Below are positions 25,988 through 38,413 of a DNA stretch of 64,000 nt, one piece after another. The notes beneath the pieces were generated by a model. It was given only the letters and a program-made list of their open reading frames with translations. It ran no database searches and had not been told where the DNA came from. The translations under genes and the position numbers were made by a program. The first letter of the stretch is position 1. The number at the start of each line of letters is the position of its first letter. This DNA is from Owenia fusiformis (lineage: Eukaryota; Annelida; Polychaeta; Sabellida; Oweniidae): positions 15,072,348 through 15,136,347 of the forward strand of contig CAIIXF020000006.1 of the NCBI GenBank assembly GCA_903813345.2, given 5' to 3'.

Positions 25988-27364
25988 AACTCGGGTCCGC
26001 GACCTGATCATCCCTACGTCAAAATCATTGTTTAGATTAACTAAACCATGGGGAAATGCTCACCGAGAGAATAAAAATGTCTAAAGTAAGATTTCAATTG
26101 AAATGTGTGAATGCTTGCAGCAGGGAAACAGTATATGTAATTATCTTCATCTATATAGCATTGTCTTAATAGGCCATTTAAAAATAGTTATCAACGAATG
26201 AAAATGAAATTATTTTTAATTCAAATTTCAAATGAAATTATTTTTGATTCAAATTTCATTTAAAAGTGACAGATATTATGCATATTTATTCCATTTACCA
26301 ATAAACTTTTCTCAACAGTATTTTTTCAAATTAAATATGATATTTCTCTAAGAGTAAAAATATTTGTCTACTTTACCTGTGTTTCATATGATATGCCGTT
26401 TATACAATAACATGTTCTTTTATACAAGAATAAATCATACACCGTTGCTCATATATTTGGAATATTTTATGGGACCTGGTACTTTATATGTATTTATTCT
26501 GGAGATTTTAGAAATCTCAAATGCCTAGTTAATTATAGAGACGATTCTTCCTGGGGTAAATCCTACAAAAATATAATTCCCGTGTTCCATTTTTCAATGA
26601 AGCATACTTGCACAAGGTTTCATTTCAAGATTGTTCTTTGTATTTTTGATTAAAATATTCTTCAAAAATGGCTTTGATCCCCGGATATGATCAATACTGC
26701 GATTGATCTCATGGTTTGGGCACTTTCAACAAGCTAATCTAGAGTTCTCTACTGGATACAGTTCCACTCCTACGCGACTGTGACTAGTATAACACCCTAG
26801 GTTCAAGGGAAAAAGTCCTCACCCCACAAGTTCTTGATTGGGCTCTAATGGGTTCCCATTCTTCGGAATATTAGGTTCATGGTAGTTGGGGTAGTTGATT
26901 GCCTCATTGGCCCACTAAAACTGCCAGTGCTGCAAGATTCAGGAAAATCGGTTCCAGGGAAAGTTGCATTGTTCGTCCATTGGTCCCATTACGTTACCCT
27001 CCACCGTAAACTTATGTCTATTGACGGTTATTCCTGAAATTATATGGTTGGATGCATCTGGAACAAAGTATCATCATACTTTTCCCACGCCGAGCCACCC
27101 CATAAAGAACTATTTCGATTGCCGTCAAAATTATGGATACCGCCAATATCTTATTTAAACGCAGTCAAAAACAACGCCATATTTGACTCATGACACGAAA
27201 CACTGATTTTGATGAATTTTGATGCGCGAATGATATTACATAGGAAGTGATTGGTCGAGCTTAAATTGTGTTAATCGATGTTAAATGCTAAAAACTCAAA
27301 GTATTCCATAAATATGAGTAAAGGTGTGTATTTATATAATTTCTGCTTACGTCACCAAGAAATT

Positions 27365-27817
27365 CGGTTCGTTTTAGTAACAAAATGTCGGAACGTCGAA
27401 GGTACGATTTTTTTCTTTTCTTTATTTCAGACGTTGTAGGCAGAATTCCCACAACATTTTTTAACACAAACGTGTATGAGTATCATATGTTTAAGAAAAT
27501 GTACATATGTGTGAACAAATAGTTCAGAAGACAACAGAATCGTCGATTTAATTCTTCACTTAAGTTACATAAACGGTTTTTCGAAAAACAGTTAAGATAT
27601 GCACTTTTAACCTAAACCGTTTATGTAACTTAAGTGAGGAATTAAATCGACGATTCTGTTGTTTTTTTCGCAAACATGAACATTTTCTAAAACATATGAT
27701 ACTGATACACGTTTGTGAGAAAAAACGTCGTGGGTATTCTGCCTACAACGCGTGAAATAAGGAAAAAAGAAAAATCGTACCTTCGACGTTCCGACATTTT
27801 GTTACCAAAACGAACCG
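27365..27817. mobile_element. Foldback element, 453 bp, present in copy A only
   Basis: CGGTTCGTTTTAGTAACAAA at the left pairs with the right end (TTTGTTACCAAAACGAACCG). The arms extend almost to the centre at 27590. Copy B lacks it at the matching position (about 33660), so B gives the empty site, although the flanks also differ a little. Confidence 0.75.
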
Positions 27818-30800
27818 TTTCGGTAACCAGCGTAATCGAGTGGATCACCAGTGTCATTGAACTTAAGGAACGTTGGTATTTTGTTTACCACAATTTTTCG
27901 GAATATCGAAATCTTATTGGTCCCCTTCTCAACTGTCAGCCCTTTACGGTTGTCAGCCATCGCAATAGATACCAAATATGTTTTTCATGTTTAACATTAG
28001 GTTACATTGAATAATGTTGTCACCTTTCATATCGAATGTCTTGATTTATTCTATGCAAATCATTCTTGTCGTCGTCGGTTCCCACGCTCAATCATACGTT
28101 CTCTCTGGGACAGGTTCGAAGCTTGATAGAGCAAGATTCGTGCATAAACAACTAGTATACACTTGAAGAAATCTGCAAAAATGGCATGAATTTCCAATTC
28201 CCGGGATTTTGCATTGATTCATACATAACTTGACCTGGAATTTTCAAAATGCCATTCTTTACCCAACCTTTTTTCTAGACGAACGTAACCCGGATCACAA
28301 TTGTTTCCAATCTGGTTACATTTTGACATATCGATAAAAAACTTGATAACAACTCTTTCCCCCCTCCTTTGTCAAAGAAACGTATTTTAGATGCTTTTGT
28401 AATTTTTTCAACAGTCAGTCCAAGAAAGTAACTTAATAGGCCAAAGTAACGAATTTAGAAATGCCTAGTAGGATGTTTTTTCAAAAGTCGATGAAACAAA
28501 GTTAGATGCAAACAAAGTAACGTAAATTGGCCAAAATAGCAGTTCAGTTCAGTTCAGTTTAGTTCGGTTTCAGGATATAATTACACCTTAGAAATTAATG
28601 GAGTCATATCGTTGATATTTGCAATTCGATCCCCTCGCTAGGAAAACAAAACATTTCGTTTTAACTTTGATGAAACATGCACGTGCACGTATTTATTGTG
28701 CCACCATTCAATTTGTACAGTACGTAGCAAATAGTTGGGGAAGGTGTCAAGAACAGTTGTTGGAAAACGAAGGTAATTTCACCATTAATTTTTAACATTC
28801 TTACAACCACCTCCAACAACTATATGATTCCGAGGCTATAAGTTATTGAATGATTTGAAGTGCAATACAGGATATATTCTGCTCGAGAAATTCCGTATTG
28901 GAACGAGATGAAGTCGATGTCCCCTCCGTATCAATATTTTCTGCATTGCGACGGAGATGATCAATGGGGACAATCTCAGTAACAATACAGATTGGTACAG
29001 CACAAGAACTGACCAATCAGAAAGCTACTATCATACGATAAATTAAAATATTTTAAAAAATCATCCTGTGTCCCCTCCCGTCAACAAAATTAACTCCGTT
29101 AGTCCACAACTGGTACCTTTTGGACACCATCCCATCTAAATGGAGAGTCGGCCTTAATGATTATAGAGCACAGTACACAAAAATTTCCCAAGTTTCATAG
29201 TCGTTCACACACATATCTTATTTTTAGGATATAATCAAACGTTCTAAAGGTTTTAGTTTCTCCAACCTCAATTCACGATGAGACTATCTATCTGAATGGA
29301 TAAAATGAACTGTAAGTGGCCTCGCTCACAGTGAACTCCAAATAACCTCATCACTAACATTGTCTGATTTTTAAAAAAGTAATTCGATAATCTGAGCTTT
29401 TGTCTAATTTCCAAACAAAAACTTTCAAAACACACAAGAAGTGATCGAGATCAGGAGATATTGGTTCGAATCTTTTGGACTGTTGATTATTATAGTCAGT
29501 TAAAATGTTAGAAAATAACGACATTCTGTCATTTACATTGTTGGAAAATATCGAGTTGCGTCCCTAGGAGCCAGACCTGCTTGTACAAAATATATAAAAA
29601 TCAAGTTCAAAACTTGTTGATCAAATTGTGATTTCTAGATTTATGTAGTATAAAATCATCAAAATTGAGATATATTTCTTGCATTGGACAGATATCAGTT
29701 TCTGTTTCCGAACATATTTAAACGTTCAATGGGTTCACCATTATATATGGGTATTATCCAAATGATATTTTTGTGCTAAGTTTAAGATAACATATTTTTC
29801 TAACGATGAATGTGTCATCTTACAATACACCCAGTAATAAATAAAACTTATTATTTCTTTAATTTTGTTTTATTTTATTTCACTTATACTTTTGCGATGC
29901 CATATGCATGGCGCTGCTCCAGCCGTGAGCTCGAAATATTAGACTGTCGAAACCTTAAAACCAAACGCAACAAACAAAAATGACCGTAATTTTTAAGATT
30001 GAAAATAATTTGGTAACGTCTTGTGCAGAACGGATTTTTGAATCGTGGCTATACTCAGTAAAAATGGAAACCAGAACGGGTTTGTTCAATGATTACTTCA
30101 TGGAACAGATTTCTTAGAGACGTGAAAGATACGCATGATAGCTTGTGTTCATTAAGAAAGAGCGCTGCTAACCAAACACTTAATTGAAAATTTAAAGCCT
30201 GTAATTTCAACCTCCTGCCTTAATCATGTGATATTTTACAAGATTTGTAATTATAACTGAAACGTTAGATACATTATTGAAATAAATAAAGTATTTATGA
30301 AAAAAGCTTATGAACTCGGCGAACTTAGACCAAAATTTAAATTCTTAATTTATTTTTCTCTCCTACTTTGGAAGGAAATTCGTCTTGATTGTTCCCGAGG
30401 GATTAGAAATCTAAAACGCTAAAGGGGTACGTTTTAAAACATTTAGACAATGGATCTTAAAGTTAAATGTGTTTGCCTCATTCAGGTAATAAAAGTGGAA
30501 ATATTTTTCAGCATCCGTCGGCCATTCTTTCTGTCCCATTGGATCACATCGTGGGAAAAAAACATTTCAATTAATGGGAAACATTGTTTCGCACTTCTTT
30601 TACTAATCATTTCCCGGGAATGGTTGGAACCAAATTTCCTGTTATAAATATTTGGGCATACCGGTACATCAAAACACTCTCAACGAACTGATGCAAACTA
30701 GACTGTTCTAGCACTTTTTTTCGCCGAGATATTGGCAGTTTACTAACTTGGGGGGGGGGGGTCAAAATATAAAGTGATTGCAAAAATGATTTTAAAACAT

Positions 30801-31627
30801 TTTTTATAAGATTTACACTGGATAGTTGTTTTATGAAAAATATCTTAAAAATTATTAAAATTGTTGACAGAAAAAAACGTTCGTGAATTTAATTGCCCGA
30901 TATACATTTTTCGACCACCGGCCCAGTAGATTTGCAATATCTTGCGATAAAAAGGGCTAGAACCGTCTAGTTTGCATCATTGAGAGCATGTACACCCAAA
31001 TGCTTATAACAGAACAACTGATTCCAACCATTCCCGACAAATGATTAGCAAAGAAGTGCGGAACAAGGTTTTCCATTGAAAAATGGACGTCGCCCGCAAT
31101 GTAATCTTGGATTAACGTTATCCGAATTTGTTGAAAAAATCATTGAACACCCAGCACCATTTGTAACCCCATGTTAAAGGGCCGTTGTGATCTGAAAACA
31201 GTCTTGAAAAATGAAACACTTTCTTTGGGTGTTTGTGCGAATAGTGTGAGTCACGTTGGGATGATAAATTTTCTACGTTCTGTTGTCAGGTGCGACCATG
31301 GCTTCGTATTCTGTACCATTACATTTTATTTTAATCTACAGTATTCTACGAGAAAAATTAGTTTTGTCATTAAATACGTCTGCTACTTTTATTAGACATT
31401 AATGCAAAAACAATCATCGTTGTAGACAGTTTTTTTCAGAAAAATCCATGAATTTGATTTGTAAATCAGAATTAACTAAAATTTAAATATATATACGTTC
31501 GATAAGATTGCCATTCCCAAAAAATGCTACAAAGCTGCAAAAGTTTTAGCACATTTTTATATTAACGACATGATTCATGCCACGTCTCTAAACTGGTTCG
31601 ACTCGTGAAGTACAATATTTAGTATAT

Positions 31628-32171
31628 ACAGGGTGGGCCAAAAAAACGCCACTTTTTTTCAAAATGCTATAACCTTTTTATTTTTTGATATTAAATCATA
31701 ATTTGCATACCAAATAAAACTTGAGGTTGTTATCTAGCCATCAATCATAAATTATACACTTTTACTTTAATAAAATATGTCACCAGCGTCTCACTTAAAC
31801 ATGTGGTGTTCCATGAGAAATAGGCATAATTTGCAAAATGTTCCTGAACTGATACGGCCTGATGATCACCAAGATAATAGCCCTGATGCGAACACCAGTG
31901 AGTATAGGGTATGGGAAGGTCTCCGGGAGATTGTATGAAGGCATCCAATCTAGAAAATTGCTCAACTGGAGCTGGCAATCAAGACAGGTTGAAAAAAACT
32001 TAGCTAACATTTCATTGATACTGCGATATCAGCAAGGCGACTAAAACTAAAATATATCATCAATTAGGGCACTATATAACTGCAAAATTTGGGGTATGTA
32101 CAGAAATGAGGTTGGAAAATAAAAAAGTTGTAGTGTCTTGAAAAAAAGTGGCGTTTTTTGGCCCACCCTGT
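31628..32171. mobile_element. Nonautonomous Tc1/mariner-like element, 544 bp, TA target
   Basis: Inverted ends ACAGGGTGGGCCAAAAAAAC and its complement, about 33 bp, are flanked by TA/TATA. The corresponding site in copies of the 678-bp unit (TTTTCTATATTAGCGCCTG) is unoccupied, which proves insertion. The frames inside have no transposase motif. Confidence 0.85.
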
Positions 32172-34102
32172 ATATATTAGCGCCTGCCCGTCCACCCGCA
32201 AGCCCAACAGAAGATGATGATTGTTAGCACTTTTTATACGATAAAGTTCACAATGATCATGCTTTTAGTGAGATATACTACATATTGATCATCAGCGAAC
32301 TCGGGTCCGCGAACTGATCATCCCTATACTACGTCAAAATCATTGTTTAGATTAACTAAACCATGGTCACCGAGAGAATAAAAATGTCTAAAGTAAGATT
32401 TCAATTGAAATGTGTGAATGCTTGCAGCAGGGAAACAGTATATGTAATTATCTTCATCTATATAGCATTGTCTTAATAGGCCATTTAAAAATAGTTATCA
32501 ACGAATGAAAATGAAATTATTTTTAATTCAAATTTCAAATGAAATTATTTTTGATTCAAATTTCATTTAAAAGTTACAGATATTATGCATATTTATTCTA
32601 TTTACCAATAAACTTTTTTCAGCAGTATTTTTTCAAATTGAATATGATATTTCTCCAAGAGTAAAAATATTTGTCTACTTTACCTGTGTGTCATAGGATA
32701 TGCCGTTTATACAATAACATGTTATTTTATACAAGAATAAATCATACACCGTTGCTCATAAAATTGGAATATTTTATGGGACCTGGTACTTTATATGTAT
32801 TTATTCTGGAGATTTTAGAAATCTCAAATGCCCAGTTAATTATAGAGACGATTGTTCCTTGGGTAAATCCTACAAAAATATAATTCCCGTGTTCCATTTT
32901 TCAATGAAGCATACTTGCACAAGGTTTCATTTCAAGATTGTTCTTTGTATTTTTGATTAAAATATTCTTCAAAAATGGCTTTGATCCCCGGATAAGATCA
33001 ATACTGCGATTGATCTCATGGTTTGGGCACTTTCAACAAGCTAATCTAGAGTTCTCTACTGGATACAGTTCCACTCCTACGCGACTGTGACTAGTATAAC
33101 ACCCTAGGTTCAATGGAAAATGTCCTCACCCCACAAATTCTTGATTGGGCTCTAATGGGTTGCCATTCTTCAGAATATTAGGGTCATGGTAGTTGATTGC
33201 CTCATTGACCCACTAAAACTGCCAGTGCTGCTAGATTCAGGAAAACCGGTTCCAGGGAAAGTTGCATTGTTCGTCCATTGGTCCCATTACGTTACCCTCC
33301 ACCGTAAACGTATGTCTATTGACGGTTATTCCTGAAATTATATGGGTGGATGCATCTGGAACAAAGTATCATCATACTTTTCCAATTCACGCCGAGCCAC
33401 CCCATAAAGAACTATTTTGATTGCCGTCAAAATTATGGATACCGCCAATATCTTATTTGAACACAGTCAAAAACAACGCCATATTTGACTCAGGACACGA
33501 AACACTGATTTTGATGAATTTTGATGCGCGAATGATATTACATAGGAAGTGATTGGTCGAGCTTAAATTGTGTTAATCGATGTTAGATGCTAAAAACTCA
33601 AAGTATTCCATAAATATGAGTAAAGGTGTGTATTTATATAATTTCTGCTTACGTCACCAAAAGATTCGTCTCGTTCATTGAACTTTGGTATTTTGTTTAC
33701 CACAATTTTTCGGAATATCTTATTGGTCCCCTTCTCAACTGTCAGCCCTTTACGGTTGTCAGTCATTGCAATAGATACCAAATATGTTTTTCATGTTTAA
33801 CATTAGGTTACATTGAATAATGTTGTCACCTTTCATATTGAATGTCTTGATTTATTCTATGCAAATCATTCTTGTCGTCGTCGGTTCCCACGCTCAATCA
33901 TACGTTCTCTCTGGGACAGGTTCGAAGCTTGATAGAGCAAGATTCATGCATATACAACTAGTATACACTTGAAGAAATCTGCAAAAATGGCATGAATTTC
34001 CAATTCCCGGGATTTTGCATTGATTCATACATAACTTGACCTGGAATTTTCAAAATGCCATTCTTTACCCAACAATTGTTTCCAATCTGGTTACATTTTG
34101 AC

Positions 34103-34169
34103 TACCCTTTGCATTCGTTTGACTTCACTTCTTAAAACAGAGCTTCGTCTAGACTCTGCACGCAGGGTA
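34103..34169 (-). repeat. 67-bp inverted fragment inserted in copy B, 11-bp flanking repeat
   Basis: The reverse complement matches 22374-22451 apart from an internal shortening. It is flanked by TACATTTTGAC on both sides, whereas copy A has a single TACATTTTGAC at the same place (near 28317). It is either a tiny mobile element or a templated insertion made during break repair. Confidence 0.7.
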
Positions 34170-34689
34170 CATTTTGACATATCGATAAAAAAACTGAAAA
34201 CAACTCTTTCCCCCCTCCTTTGTCAAAGTAACGTATTTTGGATGCTTTTGTAATTTTTTCAACAGTCAGTCCAAGAAAGTAACTTAATAGGCCAAAGTAA
34301 CGAATTTAGAAATGCCTAGTAGGATGTTTTTTCAAAAGTCGATGAAACAAAGTTAGATGCAAACAAAATAACGTAAATTGGCCAAAATAGCAGTTCAGTT
34401 CAGTTCAGTTTAGTTCGGTTTCAGGATATAATTACACCTTAGAAATTAATGGAGTCATGTCGTTGATATTTGCAATTCGATCCCCTCGCTTAGGAAAACA
34501 AAAGATTTCGTTTTAACTTTGATGAAACATGCACGTATTTATTGTCCCACCATTCAATTTGTACAGTACGTAGCAAATAGTTGGGGAAGGTGTCAAGAAC
34601 AGTTGTTGGAAAACGAAGGTAATTTCACCATTAACTTTTAACATTCTTACAACCACCTCCAACAACTATATGATTCCGAGGCTATAAGT

Positions 34690-35000
34690 TATTGAATGAT
34701 TTGAAGTGCAATACAGGATATATTCTGTTCGAGAAATTCCGTATTGGAACGAGACGAAGTCGAGTGCCAATACAGAATATCGAGACAGAATATATCCTGT
34801 ATTGCACTTCAAATCATTCAATAACGTTTTTATCGTGTTATCCTCTGTATTATTGCTACTGAGATTGTCTCCTCCGTACCAATATTTTCTGTATTGCGAC
34901 GGAGATGATCAACGCGGACAATCTCAGTAGCAATACAGATTGGTACAGCACAAGAACTGACCAATCAGAGGGCTTCATTTTACAGATCATGCGATAAATT
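34690..35000. repeat. Dispersed palindromic repeat, also at 28850-29060 and 46985-47290
   Basis: ATGATTTGAAGTGCAATACA is followed about 100 bp later by its inverted copy. Then come ACCAATATTTTCTGTATTGC and its near-inverse AGCAATACAGATTGGTAC. The relative at 46985-47290 directly abuts the 5' end of the LINE. Confidence 0.7.
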
Positions 35001-35339
35001 AAAATATTTTTAAAAATCATCCTGTGTCCCCTCCCGTCAACAAAATATATCCGTTCGTCCACAACTGGTACCTTTTGGACACCATCCCATACATATTCTA
35101 AATGGAGAGTCGGCCTTAATGATTATAGAGCACAGTACACAAAAAATTCCCAAGTTTCATAGTAGTTCACACACATATCTTATTTTTAGGATATACAAGT
35201 ATATTAATCTTCATCTACAGAAAAACACGACATAGTTTAATAAATGACACAACAATACTCATTTATATTTTTTCTTTTATTCATCCATAATCAAACGTTC
35301 TAAATGTTTTAGTTTCTCCAACCTCAACGATGAGACTAA

Positions 35340-36857
35340 AGATAACATTAAATAAGATAATACACATTTATCATATCTCCGACGTCTTAAGTACTGTGTA
35401 ATATATTTAACAATTAGTGATATCATGGGCTTTCGACAGAGATATCATCCTTGGTCCAATGATATTTCAATGCTTTCTATATGGGTGCTATGGCAGTCAA
35501 GCTCGATCTAGGAGGATCTAGTGATATGTTTGGGAGTTACAAAATAACTTGCATGGTAGTTGCGTGTAAAATATTTGACATAAATAAACAAAGAATTCGA
35601 ACGTTTGTGATACTGTCCTCCAAAATACAGCTTTTTAAGTATAGTAAGTCCTTATTTGGTAAAGAAGTAGAATTGCATCAAATCCTTATGCCCTCTATTC
35701 TAATAATATTGCACCACTTCGCTTCTTAAAGGCCCACTTAGGGAATTTTCCATTTAAATTTCATAGTATGACCAATGTATTGATAAGAACCTTATCTTTC
35801 ATTTGACACCAACAACAGCTCAAATGGATTACATAAAAGCTTACAATAGATTCTCAAAAAATATTTATCAATTTCATTGAAAGATGGCAAAGTTATTCAT
35901 TTTTATAGAAGTGTCGCCATCTTTTAAATCAATAGTAATTTAAAACATGCACTTTGTTTAACATGTGCATGCATGTCTAATGATCCCTGAACTTCAAATG
36001 CTTTTTTCTATGTGAGTTATTTTTTCTTGGTCCAATATTAAAGCAAATCAAACTTTGTGTCATATTTGAGCGAGTGTGTGAGCAACATGTTTCAAATGAT
36101 TATTATTTTTTCTTCTAAATTAAGTATAGTGTGCCTTTAAGAGAGCTTTGTCCTCAGTAGCTTCTAGCTGAGACTAACATAATTTATGATGGTCTCAGCT
36201 TAGACTGCGCGGAGGGATGGTGGAGAACAAATAGGACAGATGGTTGAATTGATGCAAGGCTACTAAAATGCAACCTTTTTCAATACTTTTACTGAGTCAA
36301 TAAATCAGGATGAACTTCTTCCAATGTGAACATTAGGTTAAGTTGTTGTTGTCTCTAAAAGCCAAGTCCCTTGGAGATAACATTTTTATTTGTGAAATTT
36401 GGAGGTAAAGAGTAGTAAACACCCAGTATTAAAAGTCAGGTAAGCAACAGGTGCAATAATTGAAAAGCATATTGGATTAATGTCAGTAAAATTAGACATA
36501 TATAAAAAGAGAAAAAATGCGGTGGCATTAAAGTTTAAAAAAAGAAAATACAGAAATAAGCCATGCAGAATGTAATCGTTATAACATAAAATGATCTAAC
36601 ATTAGATTAGTGCATCTATATGAATGTTAGTGTATATTTATGAGATACATCGTGAAAGTTTTTATTAGAATTTTAAGTTTGGTTTTTGGAAAAATTATTA
36701 ATATGTACTTAACTTGTAAAGCAAAATATATACAGCAAAATCAATGTTGGTGGTAAATATAAAATACAATTTTTAATACTGTAGTTATTTGTGGGCAAAT
36801 TGTTTATGTTTTATACATATATGCACGGTAGGATTGAATTCATATAACACACTGTTA
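35340..36857. other. Intergenic or calumenin 3' UTR region, no gene seen
   Basis: AT-rich. The 82-codon frame at 35481 has no recognisable feature. Parts near 36715-36790 resemble 41045-41130, so this may be the far end of the duplicated calumenin 3' region. Confidence 0.4.
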
Positions 36858-37880
36858 TACGAGGGTTGATCATAAAGTTCTCATAATATCTTTCTAATTT
36901 CTTTATTTTTAAATATATTCTAATGAAATTTTCACAGAATGTGCAGCATAGAATGTCTTATGAATTCAGCAAAAAAATATTTAGTTTAACAGAAATATTA
37001 GATAAGAAATGGTTGCCATAGTAACCGGAAATCAAGGCACCCGGGGCAAATAAAAGTAATTGAGAGAATGAGCTTAATTAACCATGTTTACATACATAAT
37101 AAACTCTCATGAATTACCAAACACGTTAAAATGTTCCCTTGAATACATGTTGTTAAGTGCTTTTACTTTTAAAAAATTGATCATCTAGATTGTGTGATGT
37201 CATAGGGGATGCTTTCATGCTTCATTAGATGTGATACCAGAGTCTGAGACTCAAAGCTAATGATCAGAAATGACTGAGTAAGAGAATACAATAGATCTTC
37301 AGAAAAATAAAATTCATACTGATAAAATGTAATGTTAAGTTTGTAAGATCCTTTGGTCGGACTAAACATGATCTAAAACAAATATATTGCTCAGATATCA
37401 GCAAAGTTACACTCTGTGTGTGGTCTGTACATGTTAAAAACGATCTAAAGGGGCAAAATCAATTTTCCTCAGGATATTTGACAAAACAGTCATGGGGTCT
37501 AGCAGTCACTTCTAATGAAGCATAACAATCGTACATTATGAGATCACACAATTCACATGACCATTATAATAGTTCACAACAGCCAGGAGCACATATTATT
37601 TGACAATTTAATGTGTTTGATAGCTTATTTGACAACATATTATGTACTTAAACATGGTTAATGGGGGCTATTCTAGCTAGTTTTTTTTATTTGCCCCGGG
37701 TGCCTTGATTTCAAGTTACTATGGCAACCATTTCTTATTTAATGTTTCTGTTATTCTAAATATTTTTGCTGGATTAATAAAAAATTCTATGCTGCACATT
37801 CTGTGAAAATTTCATTGGAAAATATTGAAAAATAAAAAAGATAGAGAGATATTATGAGAACTTTATGATCAACCCTCGTA
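36858..37880. mobile_element. Inverted-repeat element, 1.02 kb, TA target, about 205-bp arms
   Basis: TACGAGGGTTGATCATAAAG at the left is inverted at the right end (CTTTATGATCAACCCTCGTA). The arms extend to GCACCCGGGGCAAAT. TA flanks both ends. It is Tc1/mariner-like in its target and ends. It lies 0.4 kb past the calumenin H2 stop and encodes no transposase. Confidence 0.82.
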
Positions 37881-38305
37881 TATAACATGCATGCGAAATC
37901 ATATTTGCATACAAGAACAGTAAGGTACATTATTTCAATCAATTGTAATTTCAACTTAGTCAAAGGGGAACAGTTTTCACCACTCCGAGCACTAATATTT
38001 AAGCCAAGACTGTCAAAAAGCTACTCCCATGGGCGAAAACCCCTCCCCTTGGTAAAAGCTGGTCACGGGCAAGGAACACTATTTTAAGGCACCAATGGTG
38101 TTATGCTTACACAGGTTTAACTGTAATTTGGTTTAGAGTTAAATGGAATTGCACCTTTAATTAAACATTCCATTGTGACAAAAATACATCAAAACAGCCC
38201 GTATGTTCTTAACCACTGTTTTATCTTGCCTTACTTCGAATGAAGTGATTTTAACAGTTTTGTGACACATACAGCTCCTCATCGTACTATATTCTAGTGT
38301 CAATT

Positions 38306-38413
38306 TTAAAATTCATCATGGGGTCGAGTCAAGGCATCACCAAAGTCTGTAGCTTGACTGCCAACAAAGAGATCATATTTGTTCATGATTTCCTGTTTTG
38401 AGAGCTTTTTGTC
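38306..38413 (-). CDS. CALU: Calumenin terminal exon H2
   Basis: Acceptor TTTTCCAG, phase 0. It encodes [20 protein letters not shown], then [15 protein letters not shown] and TAA. EF6 loop position 6 is lysine instead of the usual glycine, and position 11 is glutamine. The HDEF end is kept. Sequence after the stop resembles that after H1, so the duplication included part of the 3' UTR. Confidence 0.82.
   Translation of the reverse strand, partial: DKKLSKQEIMNKYDLFVGSQATDFGDALTRPHDEF

Larger units (their letters stand above)
20917..29280. repeat. Large tandem duplication, copy A (8.4 kb)
   Basis: Begins TATCTAAATGGATAAAATGA and ends at CCTCAATTCACGATGAGACT, where copy B begins directly. It contains the segments 21000-21790, 22455-23550 and 26000-29280, all matched in copy B. 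Extra in A are a 0.66-kb piece at about 21790-22455, the foldback and 678-bp array at 23635-25987, and a 453-bp foldback at 27365. No protein domain was seen in any frame. Confidence 0.85.
29286..35335. repeat. Large tandem duplication, copy B (6.0 kb)
   Basis: Direct repeat of copy A, mostly above 95 percent identical by eye. It has its own insertions: a TA-flanked element at 31628-32171, a 67-bp inverted fragment at 34103-34169 and about 90 bp at 35197-35290. It keeps only one partial copy of the 678-bp unit (from 31273). Confidence 0.85.
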
